Below are positions 1 through 7,607 of a DNA stretch of 64,000 nt, one piece after another (positions within the stretch are counted from its first letter, which is position 1; the number at the start of each line of letters is the position of its first letter). The stretch is from the NCBI RefSeq assembly GCF_037414475.1, contig NZ_CP147913.1, positions 5,516,001 to 5,580,000 on the forward strand. The letters are read 5' to 3'. Made by a program: the position numbers and the translations under genes. The DNA is from Myxococcus stipitatus (GTDB lineage Bacteria > Myxococcota > Myxococcia > Myxococcales > Myxococcaceae). The notes beneath the pieces are model-generated. The model was not told where the DNA came from, ran no database searches, and was given only the letters and a program-made list of their open reading frames with translations.

Positions 1-714
1 CTGCCAGGCTCCAAGGTCGGTGAGACCCTCTCGGTGGAGCTCATGCTCCCCATGGACTATCCGGTGGAGTCGCTCCGGGGCATGGCGGCGCTGTTCGCGG
101 TGGAGCTCAAGGCCGCGCGTGAAGTGCGCCCGCTGGACGAGCAGTCCCCTGACTACTTCACCGCGCTCGGGCGAGGCGCCACGCTCGATGAGGTGATGGA
201 GCATCTCGCCGGTGAACTCGCCGCCGAGAGGGATGCTCAAGACGTGCGCAAGTGCCAGGACGCGGTGCTGCGGGAAGTGGCGCGCCGCACGCGTACCGAG
301 GTGCCTCGGAGTCTCGTGGAAGAGGAACTCCGCCGGCGCTGGTCAGAGGCCGAGTACCCGGTGCTGGTCCGGCTCGGAGTTCCTCCGGAGCAGATTCCCG
401 AGGCGTTCGAGGGGTGGCTGAATGACGCGGCCACGCGGGACGAAGCGGAGTACCGGCTCCGCCTCGGGCTGAGCCTTCGGGCCATCGCCACCCATGAGCG
501 ACTCAAGCCCGTGCGCGAGGAGGCCAAGGTGTTGTTCGAGCGCCTCGCGGACAGTACTGGGATGAGCCATGAAGAGCTGGGACAACTGCTTCAGTCCAAC
601 AAGGACGTCAGGCAACGGTTCGACAGCATGGCGATGCATGCGATGGCCGTGAGCCATGTGCTGTCGAAGGTCACGGTCCTGGAGGAGCCCACGGCCGTCG
701 GGGCGGCGGGGTAG
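1..714 (+). CDS. Trigger-factor-like chaperone/PPIase, 5' end missing
   Basis: The reading frame is open at base 1 (LPGSKVGETL...), so the gene begins upstream of the window. The visible 237 residues align well with the C-terminal two thirds of the protein at 5692-6771: both share GETL/GESM, PVESLRG/PVEALQG, GATLDEVM/GGTLDEVM, a (V/L)VEEE(I/L)RRRW segment and a final helical stretch. This is the end of an FKBP-like domain followed by the helical chaperone arms of trigger factor. In that family the domain binds nascent or unfolded chains in the cytoplasm. Whether the missing N terminus has a ribosome-binding domain cannot be seen. A strong hairpin follows the stop. Confidence 0.8.
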   Translation: MPGSKVGETLSVELMLPMDYPVESLRGMAALFAVELKAAREVRPLDEQSPDYFTALGRGATLDEVMEHLAGELAAERDAQDVRKCQDAVLREVARRTRTEVPRSLVEEELRRRWSEAEYPVLVRLGVPPEQIPEAFEGWLNDAATRDEAEYRLRLGLSLRAIATHERLKPVREEAKVLFERLADSTGMSHEELGQLLQSNKDVRQRFDSMAMHAMAVSHVLSKVTVLEEPTAVGAAG

Positions 715-723
715 CTGTCTGGG

Positions 724-754
724 CGGGAGCATCCGGACACGAGGGATGCTCCCG
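724..754 (+). terminator. Hairpin terminator after the trigger-factor-like gene
   Basis: An 11-bp perfect stem (CGGGAGCATCC at 724-734 pairs with its complement at 744-754) with a 9-nt loop lies 10 bases after the stop codon. There is no clear T-run, as is common in GC-rich genomes. It separates this gene from the convergent DUF1684 gene. Confidence 0.55.
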
Positions 755-813
755 GCCTTCACCGCGGCGCGTGTCTTCGCGAGCGAACTCAGGCGTGCGC
801 GGACGGGCGCTTC

Positions 814-1740
814 TCAGTGGTCGCCGTAGCGCTTCTCACCGGCTTCCACGCGGAGGGCCAGGCGGTTGCCGCGCGGGGGGAGCGGGCACGTGGCGAAGCG
901 GGTGAAGGCGCAGGGCGGGTTGTAGGCGCGGTTGAAGTCGAGCACCACCTGTCCATCCTTCGGCATGTCCGCGTAGAGGAAGCGGCCCGCGCCGTAGGTG
1001 GAGTCGCGGTTGGTCTCATCCGCGAAGATGACGAAGAGCTTGTCGGAGCCGTCCTCCACGGGCGTGAGGCGGTACTCCTTGCCGTCCACCGTGAAGACGA
1101 GGGTGCCGGGGGCCTTCATCTCCTCCGTGGTGCCGAGCACGTTGGGCACCTGGAGGGTGCGCGGCGTGGTGGCGGGCTCGAAGCGCGCGGTGACCTTCCA
1201 CGCGGCGCTGGCGGGGTACGTGGGGATGCCGTGGAACTGCTTGCGAGCGGGAGACTCGGAGTCCTTCACGCGCACACCCAGCTTGTCGCCTCGCTGGATG
1301 ACGTGGAAGTTGAGGCTGCCGAGCTGCACGACATCCGGGGAGCCCTTCTCATCCGACTTCAGCTCGCCGCCCGTGAAGGGCTGGCCGCTGCGGGTGAGCT
1401 GCACGCCGGGGGCGGGCTGGAAGGTGGCGGTGTTGCCCTTGCGGGTGAAGGTGCCGAGCTTCGCAGGCGTGTTGTCGGGGAAGTCGAGCGCGTTGTCGGG
1501 GGCGGAGCCGGCGGTCTGCTCGCCTTCCTTGAGCCAGAAGAGGCCGACGAGGGAGAGCCAGCCGTCCTCGGCCTGGAGGCGCTGGAGGCGCTGCTCGTGC
1601 CAGGCGCGGGTGGAGGAGGCGAGGTCTTCGGTCGTCGAGGGGGCGGTCATGCTCTTGGCGGGGGGCTTGGTGGGTGGGGTGGACTTGGGAGAGGGCGCGG
1701 CATGGAGAGCGACGGACAGGGCCAGGGCAAGGGGCGTCAT
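814..1740 (-). CDS. DUF1684 family exported protein
   Basis: 308 residues. The N terminus (MTPLALALSVALHA) is a short signal peptide, which favours the ATG at 1740 over the upstream extension to 1902. The body carries the DUF1684 signature: an opening GWLSLVGLFWLKEG block, an FHGIPTYP block in the middle, and the C-terminal blocks TYGAGRFL, LDFNRAYNPPCAFT and CPLPPRGNRL. Biochemical function of the family is unknown; several members are annotated only as DUF1684. It is divergent from the acyltransferase that starts at 1856, with 115 bp between the two starts. Confidence 0.88.
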   Translation of the reverse strand: MTPLALALSVALHAAPSPKSTPPTKPPAKSMTAPSTTEDLASSTRAWHEQRLQRLQAEDGWLSLVGLFWLKEGEQTAGSAPDNALDFPDNTPAKLGTFTRKGNTATFQPAPGVQLTRSGQPFTGGELKSDEKGSPDVVQLGSLNFHVIQRGDKLGVRVKDSESPARKQFHGIPTYPASAAWKVTARFEPATTPRTLQVPNVLGTTEEMKAPGTLVFTVDGKEYRLTPVEDGSDKLFVIFADETNRDSTYGAGRFLYADMPKDGQVVLDFNRAYNPPCAFTRFATCPLPPRGNRLALRVEAGEKRYGDH

Positions 1741-1855
1741 GTCGGGGGCCTCGGGAGAGGGGCTTCCTGCGGTGGCGTTGTCTAACAGGGTGGGCGTCGC
1801 GGCGCAGGGTGGGGTTGCAGGCGCGGAGGCTCCGTGCGAAGCGGAGGGACATCCC

Positions 1856-2713
1856 GTGAACCTCGACCTGAAGCCGGCGCCGCCACCCGGAGTCTTCCGC
1901 AAGCTCGCCCTGGGGGCCTGGCGCTCGCCGAGGGACCCGAGCGCCTATGCGTCCCTGGACGTGCGGATGGAGAAGGCGCTGGAGTTCCTCGAGGCGTGGC
2001 GGGGGCGCACGGGGCAGCGGCTCACGGTGACGCACTTGGTGGCGAAGGCGGCGGCGGATGCGCTGCGCCTGCATCCGGAGGCCAACGTGCTCCTGCGCTG
2101 GAATGCGCCCTCGCAGCGCGCCGACGTGGGCGTGTGCGTGCTCGTGGTGCAGCCCGAGGAGTCGGGGCGGGTGGACCTGACGACGGCCACGGTGGCTCGC
2201 GCGGACGGGTTGTCGTTGGAGGCGTTCGCGCGGGAGATGGAGCGCGTGGTGGGGCGGGTGCGCTCGCGCAAGGACGTGGACATCGAGCGGGGCAAGCGCC
2301 GGTCGTATCGAATCCCGGGGATGTTGATGGGGTGGGCGCTGCGGCTGTTGTCCTTCGTGTGGTTCACGTTGAACGTGGACCTCCGCTGGGTGGGGATGCC
2401 GAGAGATCCATTCGGGTCGGTGGTGGTGACGAGCCTGGGCTCGTTGGGCCTGGAGCGGGGCTACGTCGCCACGGTGCCGTACACCCGCGTGCCCTTGGTG
2501 CTGGCTCCTGGTGCCGTGAGAACGGTGCCCGTGGTGGAGGCGGGGGAACTGGTGCCAGGCAGGATGATGACGCTGACGTGCACCTGGGATGCGCGCGCGC
2601 TGGACGTGGAGGTGATTGCACGCGTGCTGCGACACGTCGGCGCGGCGCTGGAGTCTCCGGAGCTCCACTGGGACCCCTCGTCTGGTTCGTCAGGGACCTC
2701 GAGCCTGGGGTGA
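1856..2713 (+). CDS. Solo 2-oxoacid dehydrogenase acyltransferase-like protein, active-site His missing
   Basis: 285 residues from a GTG start preceded by a GGAGGG ribosome-binding site. It resembles the catalytic domain of E2 dihydrolipoyl acyltransferases, without a lipoyl domain or E1/E3-binding domain. Family landmarks include the DVRMEKALEF N-terminal block, THLVAKAAADAL and SLGSLGLERGY. The C-terminal catalytic motif, normally DHRxxDG, reads DARALDV here, so the catalytic histidine is replaced by alanine. A hydrophobic segment (MGWALRLLSFVWFTLNV) lies mid-protein. The last eight codons follow an 18-bp sequence that recurs at 4284 after the toxin cassette; the second copy runs into an alternative ending for this same gene, so the present C terminus is probably new. 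Confidence 0.75.
   Translation: MNLDLKPAPPPGVFRKLALGAWRSPRDPSAYASLDVRMEKALEFLEAWRGRTGQRLTVTHLVAKAAADALRLHPEANVLLRWNAPSQRADVGVCVLVVQPEESGRVDLTTATVARADGLSLEAFAREMERVVGRVRSRKDVDIERGKRRSYRIPGMLMGWALRLLSFVWFTLNVDLRWVGMPRDPFGSVVVTSLGSLGLERGYVATVPYTRVPLVLAPGAVRTVPVVEAGELVPGRMMTLTCTWDARALDVEVIARVLRHVGAALESPELHWDPSSGSSGTSSLG
2668..2685 (+). repeat. Left copy of 18-bp direct repeat bracketing the toxin cassette
   Basis: CTGGGACCCCTCGTCTGG, inside the 3' end of the acyltransferase gene (codes WDPSSG). An identical copy is at 4284-4301. The distance start-to-start is 1,616 bp and the interval holds only the toxin and immunity genes. Possible attachment site. Confidence 0.85.
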
Positions 2714-2808
2714 ACTCGCCCACTTCTCCGGGGGCGTGCGTCCGGATGTCGGGGGGACCTGGTAGCTCCGGCTTGATGTATCCGCGCGATGCGAAGCCGG
2801 AGGACACC

Positions 2809-4014
2809 ATGGGGATGGGGTGGAGAGGTGTGGCGTTGTTGTTGGGCAGCCTCTTGATGGGCTGCGCGACGACCCAAGTGGTTCGCTTGGACCTGGATGG
2901 GGGCGAGCCACTTCTCTACCGTCCACCCTCGAGCGCGAGTCCCATCGAGATGGACGAGGGGGCGTTCCAACGGGCGATGACCCGGCTCGTGCTGGACATA
3001 CAGTTCTCGCTTCGTCCCATGGACGCGGAGCGCCAGCGGATCCGCCTCGTCTCATGGGAGGGTGCGCCCCTCATCGATGGATGGGATGACAACGCGAGGT
3101 GCTCGCGGCAGGGCAGTCCGAGTGAGTGCCTCTCTTTGTTGGGGGGAGACTTTGCCTCTCTCGATGCCCGTGCGCGGCGGACCACGGCCCTGTCGTTCGC
3201 CTGGGATGGCGTGTGGGCGGGCGTGCGGGAGGCGGTGAACGACGTCGTGAACCCACTCGCGCTCAGGGCGATGCTGACGTCGGCGATGGCCGCGTACATG
3301 TTCCTGGTCGTGGCGCCGGAGCCCGTGACCAAGCTCGTGGCCATTGCCCTGACGACCTACGTCATCGCGTACATCGGCTTGGACGCCTTCTCGAATCTGG
3401 TGCGGGGCTGGCAGCGGCTCTCCGTGGACTCAGCGCATGCCCGCTCCATCGAGGAGTTGGAGGAGGCGGGGCACGAGTTCGGACGGGTGATGGGAGAGAA
3501 CGGGGCGCGCGTCCTGATTCTGGCGCTGACGGCGGTGCTGGGAGGCGGCGCGGCGAACATGGCCGCGAAGGGCCCCATGCTCCCGGGTTTTGCCCGGGCC
3601 GCGCTGGCCACGGAGACCCAGATGGGGCTGCGGATGTCCGCGGCACTCACGGGGGGCGTTCGTTCCATCTCCCTGGTCGAGGGCACGCTGACCGTGGGTG
3701 TCACCGCCGACGCCGTGGCCATGACGGCCTGGAACAACGGGGATGGGGGAGGAGCGGAGCGCAGCCCCCACGGGCAGCAGCGCGCGAACGAGGCCCGCGA
3801 GGGTGACTCACACCGGCAAGTGGGAGATGCGAACCGTGTCCTTCAAGAGGGACGGAAGTTCAGGGACACCGAGACAGGGAACGTGGTGTATGTGTCCGGC
3901 GACAGGGTGGTCATCACGGACGAACTGGGGCGGATCATCACTCAGTTCAAGAACCCCCGGGCGAACACGCAGGCCCGAATCCAGAGTGGCAGATGGGCGC
4001 CAATCCATGAGTAA
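2809..4014 (+). CDS. SitA-like polymorphic toxin lipoprotein
   Basis: 401 residues from ATG 2809, with CCGGAGG six bases upstream. The N terminus is a lipoprotein signal ending in lipobox LMGC, followed by ATTQVVRLDLDGGEPLLYRP, a hallmark of myxobacterial SitA-family toxins as I know them. SitA proteins sit in the outer membrane and are passed to neighbours by TraA/TraB-dependent outer-membrane exchange, killing cells without the matching SitI. The middle has two hydrophobic stretches (about residues 160-195 and 230-260). The last ~65 residues (FRDTETGNVVYVSGDRVVI... to the end) form a compact beta-rich domain that resembles small BECR-fold RNase toxins; that assignment is inference. The stop overlaps the immunity start by 8 bp. 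Confidence 0.75.
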   Translation: MGMGWRGVALLLGSLLMGCATTQVVRLDLDGGEPLLYRPPSSASPIEMDEGAFQRAMTRLVLDIQFSLRPMDAERQRIRLVSWEGAPLIDGWDDNARCSRQGSPSECLSLLGGDFASLDARARRTTALSFAWDGVWAGVREAVNDVVNPLALRAMLTSAMAAYMFLVVAPEPVTKLVAIALTTYVIAYIGLDAFSNLVRGWQRLSVDSAHARSIEELEEAGHEFGRVMGENGARVLILALTAVLGGGAANMAAKGPMLPGFARAALATETQMGLRMSAALTGGVRSISLVEGTLTVGVTADAVAMTAWNNGDGGGAERSPHGQQRANEAREGDSHRQVGDANRVLQEGRKFRDTETGNVVYVSGDRVVITDELGRIITQFKNPRANTQARIQSGRWAPIHE

Positions 4015-4282
4015 TCAGGTCCTGTACAAGCCCGTGGAGGTCTACCGGCGTCTCGGTGAAAACGAGGCTGTGATCTACCGCTGCCTCGAACTGCTCCCGG
4101 GTGGCGGCTTCATCGTCCAGAGCGCTGACCGGGTGCGGCTCCCCTTTGACGCGGGGGCGGTGGCTCGCCACGAACGTCAGTTCTGGGAGCTGTTCTGCGA
4201 GGTCGCCCCTGAAGATCGCGCACCGCCATCTCCCTCGCTCGAGGAGGCCATCGCCCTCTTCGATTCCGAGTTCGGAACCTGA
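4007..4282 (+). CDS. SitI-type immunity protein for the adjacent toxin
   Basis: 91 residues, acidic, no signal peptide, so cytosolic. It begins inside the last codons of the toxin gene (8-bp overlap), which ties translation of toxin and immunity together as expected for a toxin/immunity pair. The sequence (KPVEVYRRLGENEAVIYRC..., then SPSLEEAIALFDSEF) resembles small immunity proteins found beside polymorphic toxins, but no named domain can be assigned with certainty. The stop codon lies one base before the right 18-bp repeat, so immunity is the last element of the cassette. Confidence 0.7.
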   Translation: MSNQVLYKPVEVYRRLGENEAVIYRCLELLPGGGFIVQSADRVRLPFDAGAVARHERQFWELFCEVAPEDRAPPSPSLEEAIALFDSEFGT

Positions 4283-4283
4283 G

Positions 4284-4301
4284 CTGGGACCCCTCGTCTG
4301 G
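4284..4301 (+). repeat. Right copy of 18-bp direct repeat
   Basis: Identical to 2668-2685. It begins one base after the immunity stop codon and leads directly into the displaced 3' end of the acyltransferase gene. Confidence 0.85.
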
Positions 4302-4329
4302 ATCAGAAACACCCCTCGTCACCGGTTGA
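4284..4329 (+). pseudogene. Displaced 3' end of the acyltransferase gene
   Basis: Read in the frame that the repeat has in the acyltransferase gene (TGG at 4285), this stretch encodes WDPSSGSETPLVTG and then TGA. It is therefore a ready-made alternative C terminus for the gene at 1856. The simplest reading is that the toxin/immunity cassette entered at the 18-bp site and left the original end here. This is inference from the repeat and the frame. Confidence 0.6.
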
Positions 4330-4541
4330 GAAAAATCACGGCTCGGCTGGGTGGACTGATTCGCGGGGTAAAGTGGCGAATCCTGTCATCTTGAGAAATG
4401 GCGAGTGATTCCAGGAGTTTGGAAGTCCAGCGGCGCTGTCCCCGCCATGTTCCAAGAAGAGAAAAGGTTCTAAGCAACTTCCGCAAGTGGCCCGCGATAA
4501 CTCAAGCAAGTTCCATCCTTTCCAATCTCGCGAGGCCCCCC

Positions 4542-5570
4542 ATGGGTTTCCCCGACATCAAGAAGACCTTCAACACCGTCCGCGCCAACGTCCAGAAGAC
4601 CTTCCAGGAGAACAAGGAAGTCATCAAGGGCGGGGCGGCCGTCGTCGCGCAGAGCGCCAAGGCCTTCGCGTTCAGCAAGGACACGTTCCAGCAGATCAAG
4701 AACATCAAGAACGGCGCTGAGGGCCTCCTCGGGAAGACGAACTTCGACTTCGTCAAGAACCCCACCTTCAAGGAGGGCTTCAAGGGCCTGTCCAAGCTGG
4801 GCGCGAACATGAACGCCGCCCTGCGCTTCGCGGGCATCCCCGCCGCGGGCATGTCCATCGCGACCGCGGCCAAGGACATCCGCCAGGCCATCCGCACGGG
4901 CAGCAAGGACGACATCATCACGGCCACCCGCTCGGGCCTGGACGCGACCAAGGCCACCATCACCGCGGCCACCGGCGGCATCCTCGGCGGCAAGGTGATG
5001 GGCGGCGTGCTCGGCGGCACCCTGATGAAGGGCAAGCTGGACGCCGGCAAGGCGGCCATGGACGCCTTCAAGAAGGCGCTCCCCAACGCCAGCGACGACG
5101 TGCTCAAGGCCGTCAAGGGCGCCGCCACCAAGGGCGTGATGGAGGCCGGCAACCTGAAGAACGTGGGCCGCGCCATCAGCGCCGCCGCCGGTGACGCCGC
5201 CAAGGCGGGCAGCTCCCTGGCCAAGGGCATCCTGGGCAGCGGCACCCGCTCGGCCGCCAAGGCCGCGCTGGCCACCGTCGGCCGCGAGGCCGGTGAGGCC
5301 GCGCTCAAGCAGGGCGCCAAGGCCGCCGCCGGCACCGCCGCCAAGGCCCTGGGCCGCTTCGCCCCGGGCGTCAACGTCGCCATCGCCGCGGTCGACGTGG
5401 CCAACGCCGGCGCGACCCTGATGGACAAGAACGCGGGCGTCGGCAAGAAGGTGACCTCGGTCATCACCGCCGTGGGCTCCATCGCCGCCGCGACCAACAT
5501 CCCCATCGTCAGCCAGGTGGGCGCCGCCGTCTCCACCGTGTCCAGCATCGTGGGCGCCTTCTTCAAGTAA
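4542..5570 (+). CDS. Ala/Gly-rich hydrophobic protein of unknown function
   Basis: 342 residues from ATG 4542 (weak GAGG upstream). I do not recognise the family. The N-terminal third is charged and helical (FPDIKKTFNTVRANVQKTFQ); the rest is rich in Ala, Gly and Lys, with glycine-zipper-like runs (GGILGGKVMGGVLGGTL) and a hydrophobic C terminus (VTSVITAVGSIAAATN to VSSIVGAFFK). There is no Sec signal. Codons end almost exclusively in C or G, more so than in neighbouring genes, which suggests high expression. It stands alone between a ~210-base AT-richer leader and a strong terminator. A membrane-active or surface role is possible but only a guess. Confidence 0.7.
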   Translation: MGFPDIKKTFNTVRANVQKTFQENKEVIKGGAAVVAQSAKAFAFSKDTFQQIKNIKNGAEGLLGKTNFDFVKNPTFKEGFKGLSKLGANMNAALRFAGIPAAGMSIATAAKDIRQAIRTGSKDDIITATRSGLDATKATITAATGGILGGKVMGGVLGGTLMKGKLDAGKAAMDAFKKALPNASDDVLKAVKGAATKGVMEAGNLKNVGRAISAAAGDAAKAGSSLAKGILGSGTRSAAKAALATVGREAGEAALKQGAKAAAGTAAKALGRFAPGVNVAIAAVDVANAGATLMDKNAGVGKKVTSVITAVGSIAAATNIPIVSQVGAAVSTVSSIVGAFFK

Positions 5571-5598
5571 GCGCCCCCACTTTCGCGGTTTGTCAGAG

Positions 5599-5647
5599 CG
5601 GCTCGGCTGGACTAAGCCTTAGTCCATGCCGAGCCGTCGCTTTGTTC
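5599..5647 (+). terminator. Strong intrinsic terminator
   Basis: An 18-bp stem (CGGCTCGGC plus TGGACTAAG, pairing with CTTAGTCCA and GCCGAGCCG, with one unpaired T) closes a very short loop and is followed by the T-rich TCGCTTTGTT. It ends the Ala/Gly-rich gene and shows that the next gene must start after about 5650. Confidence 0.8.
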
Positions 5648-5691
5648 CCCATTGGCGCGGACGCTGGCACGCCTATCTTCCGGGAGCATTC

Positions 5692-6771
5692 GTGAGCAGC
5701 AGCCATCAAGGTTCAGGTCGGGGCGTCGAGCGCCTGTTGAAGATGAGCCCCGTGGTGAGCACCGCCTCTCCCGAGGCCCTCAAGCTCCCCACCGTGGAAG
5801 CCCCTTCCCTCGACGGGATTGCCGTCCTCGTCCCCACCCCCGAGGACTTGACCGAGGAAGACCTCCTGCGCGCCTTCCACGAGAAGCGCCGGGGCGTGGC
5901 TTCCACGCGCGAGCGTGAGAAGGGTGAGTCCCTCGAGCTGGGCGACAACGTCCAACTCAACATCGTGGGCTACTGCGACGGGGTGCTCATCCCCTTCTCC
6001 GCGCGCTTCGGCATGTCCACGGAGCTGGCCCCCATCGAGGCCATGCCCGGCTTCTGCGAGGCCATCGCCGAGGGCGGCAAGGTAGGCGAGTCCATGCAGA
6101 TTGCCCTCGAGCTGCCGGAGAACTACCCGGTGGAAGCCCTCCAGGGGAAGCCCGCGCGGTTCCTGGTCGACATCGTTGGCGCCGAGCAGGTGACGCTGCT
6201 GCCAGAGTCCTCGCCCGAGTTCCTGGAGAAGCTCGGCATGGGCGGCACGCTGGACGAGGTGATGAACAACCTCCGCGAGGAGCTGGAGGACGAAGTCGCC
6301 GGCCAGCTCTGGGTGCAGGCCCAGGACATGGTGCTGGACGAGGTGGCCCGGCGCGCGCCGGTGGAGCTGCCCAAGGCGCTGGTGGAGGAGGAGATTCGCC
6401 GCCGCTGGGTCCAGGCCGAAGGCCAGGCGATGGTGGAGTACAACTTCGACGTCGAGGAGCAGCAGGAGGCACTCCGCGGCTGGTTCACGGACCCCACCAC
6501 GCGCGCTGACGTCGAGCGCCGGCTGCACATCGGCATCGCGCTGAAGGCCGTCACCGAGGCCGAGAAGCTTCAGCTCACCCCGGAGAAGCTCGAGGAGCTG
6601 ATTCGCGAGCACATGGAGCCCTTCGGGTTTGGCGCGGAGGAGGTCGCCGCGGCCCTGCGCGAGACGCCGGAGACGACCAAGAAGCTGGTCGAGCTGGGCT
6701 GGTACCTGTTCGCCGTCGAGCACGTGATGAACAAGGCGAAGGTCACCTTCGAGGGTGCCGAGCAGGGCTGA
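5692..6771 (+). CDS. Trigger-factor-like protein lacking the ribosome-binding domain
   Basis: 359 residues from GTG 5692, chosen for the GGGAG site seven bases upstream; ATG 5743 is the alternative. A ~65-residue unusual N terminus replaces the canonical ribosome-docking domain of trigger factor (no GFRxGKxP-like signature). It is followed by an FKBP-like segment (LGDNVQLNIVGYCDGVLIPFSA to about residue 165) and the helical C-terminal chaperone region (LDEVMNNLREEL to the end). It is paralogous to the partial gene at 1-714. A cytosolic chaperone or peptidyl-prolyl isomerase not tied to the ribosome is the likely role; essential trigger factor is presumably encoded elsewhere. Confidence 0.75.
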   Translation: MSSSHQGSGRGVERLLKMSPVVSTASPEALKLPTVEAPSLDGIAVLVPTPEDLTEEDLLRAFHEKRRGVASTREREKGESLELGDNVQLNIVGYCDGVLIPFSARFGMSTELAPIEAMPGFCEAIAEGGKVGESMQIALELPENYPVEALQGKPARFLVDIVGAEQVTLLPESSPEFLEKLGMGGTLDEVMNNLREELEDEVAGQLWVQAQDMVLDEVARRAPVELPKALVEEEIRRRWVQAEGQAMVEYNFDVEEQQEALRGWFTDPTTRADVERRLHIGIALKAVTEAEKLQLTPEKLEELIREHMEPFGFGAEEVAAALRETPETTKKLVELGWYLFAVEHVMNKAKVTFEGAEQG

Positions 6772-6808
6772 GCTTCACCGCGCGCGCGGTGCACGCATCA
6801 CGCATCAC

Positions 6809-6847
6809 GGAGCTCGTCCCGTTCCAAGGGACGGGCTCCTTTCGTTT
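6809..6847. terminator. Bidirectional intrinsic terminator
   Basis: A 12-bp stem (GGAGCTCGTCCC with GGGACGGGCTCC, one G-T pair), loop GTTCCAA, then TTTCGTTT. It lies between the trigger-factor-like gene and the convergent membrane-protein gene that ends at 6855. Confidence 0.8.
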
Positions 6848-6854
6848 CAGCGCG

Positions 6855-7232
6855 TCAGGTCTCGCTGAACCACAGGCCCACGCCGGCGAGGACACCCAGG
6901 CCCAGGAACAGCGCGGCCATTCCCCATGTCTGGCGGCGGGACCAGCGCAGCGACTCGCCATAACGGTGGCCGCAGAAGAGGATGAGGACGGAGAAGCCCA
7001 GGCAGATGGTCACCGGGCCCAGCGCGACGAGGGCCCTGCGGGCTGTCCCGCTCACGTCCAGGACACCCAGCGCGACGAGCGGCCAGAAGCCGGCGACGAG
7101 TACCCCGAGCACGAGCCAGAGGCCTCGCATTCCCTCGGGAGTGGACAGCTCCATGAACTCCAGGAACCGATGCCACCGGGAGCGGGGCGGGTCATGGGGT
7201 TCGCGATGACGTTGGGGAACGGTGGATGGCAC
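6855..7232 (-). CDS. Small three-helix membrane protein, unknown
   Basis: 125 residues from a GTG start with GGGAG nine bases upstream. After ~35 charged residues it has three predicted membrane segments (LWLVLGVLVAGFWPLVALGV; VTICLGFSVLILFCG; MAALFLGLGVLAGVGLWF). The loop between helices two and three is basic (HRYGESLRWSRRQTW). No family was recognised. It is convergent with the chaperone gene and divergent from the operon at 7371. Confidence 0.65.
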   Translation of the reverse strand: MPSTVPQRHREPHDPPRSRWHRFLEFMELSTPEGMRGLWLVLGVLVAGFWPLVALGVLDVSGTARRALVALGPVTICLGFSVLILFCGHRYGESLRWSRRQTWGMAALFLGLGVLAGVGLWFSET

Positions 7233-7370
7233 GCGCGTGGACTCCCGCTTTGTTCTTCTTCTAGTGCAACCCGATGCCCATTTGAAACAGGCGCCGCGGG
7301 GCCGCGGGGCTGCGAGCGGAGGGCGGGTGGAGTAGAACAGACGCTGGCTGTCTGCGCAGGAGGTCTCGCC

Positions 7371-7607
7371 ATGTCCGTGGATACCAACCGCCGCGTCGTG
7401 TCCGCGCGTCCCGTGGGGCGCGCGCTGGGAGGACAGGACCGCTACGAGAAGGAAGCGCTCGAAGGTCCCGCCGAGGGTTCGCTGGCGATGACCCGCCGGC
7501 AGCGGTTGGCCACCGCGCAGGGCCGAGGAGACGGTGAGAGCCCGTTCGCCGCGAAGATGCGTGAGCTGGCGGAGGCCGCTGCGTCCAAGGGTGACGGACG
7601 CAAATGA
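7371..7607 (+). CDS. Small hydrophilic protein in operon with cREC protein
   Basis: 78 residues; a near-ideal AGGAGG lies eight bases before ATG 7371. The sequence is charged and without hydrophobic core segments (VDTNRRVVSARPVG, MTRRQRLATAQGRG, KMRELAEAAAS). No family recognised. The stop codon TGA overlaps the ATG of the next gene (ATGA), so the two proteins are translationally coupled and probably work together. Confidence 0.65.
   Translation: MSVDTNRRVVSARPVGRALGGQDRYEKEALEGPAEGSLAMTRRQRLATAQGRGDGESPFAAKMRELAEAAASKGDGRK

Noticed and set aside
4502-5566. 354-residue minus-strand frame opposite the Ala/Gly-rich gene
   Set aside because: Mirror of extreme codon bias; no start context and it crosses the leader of the plus gene.
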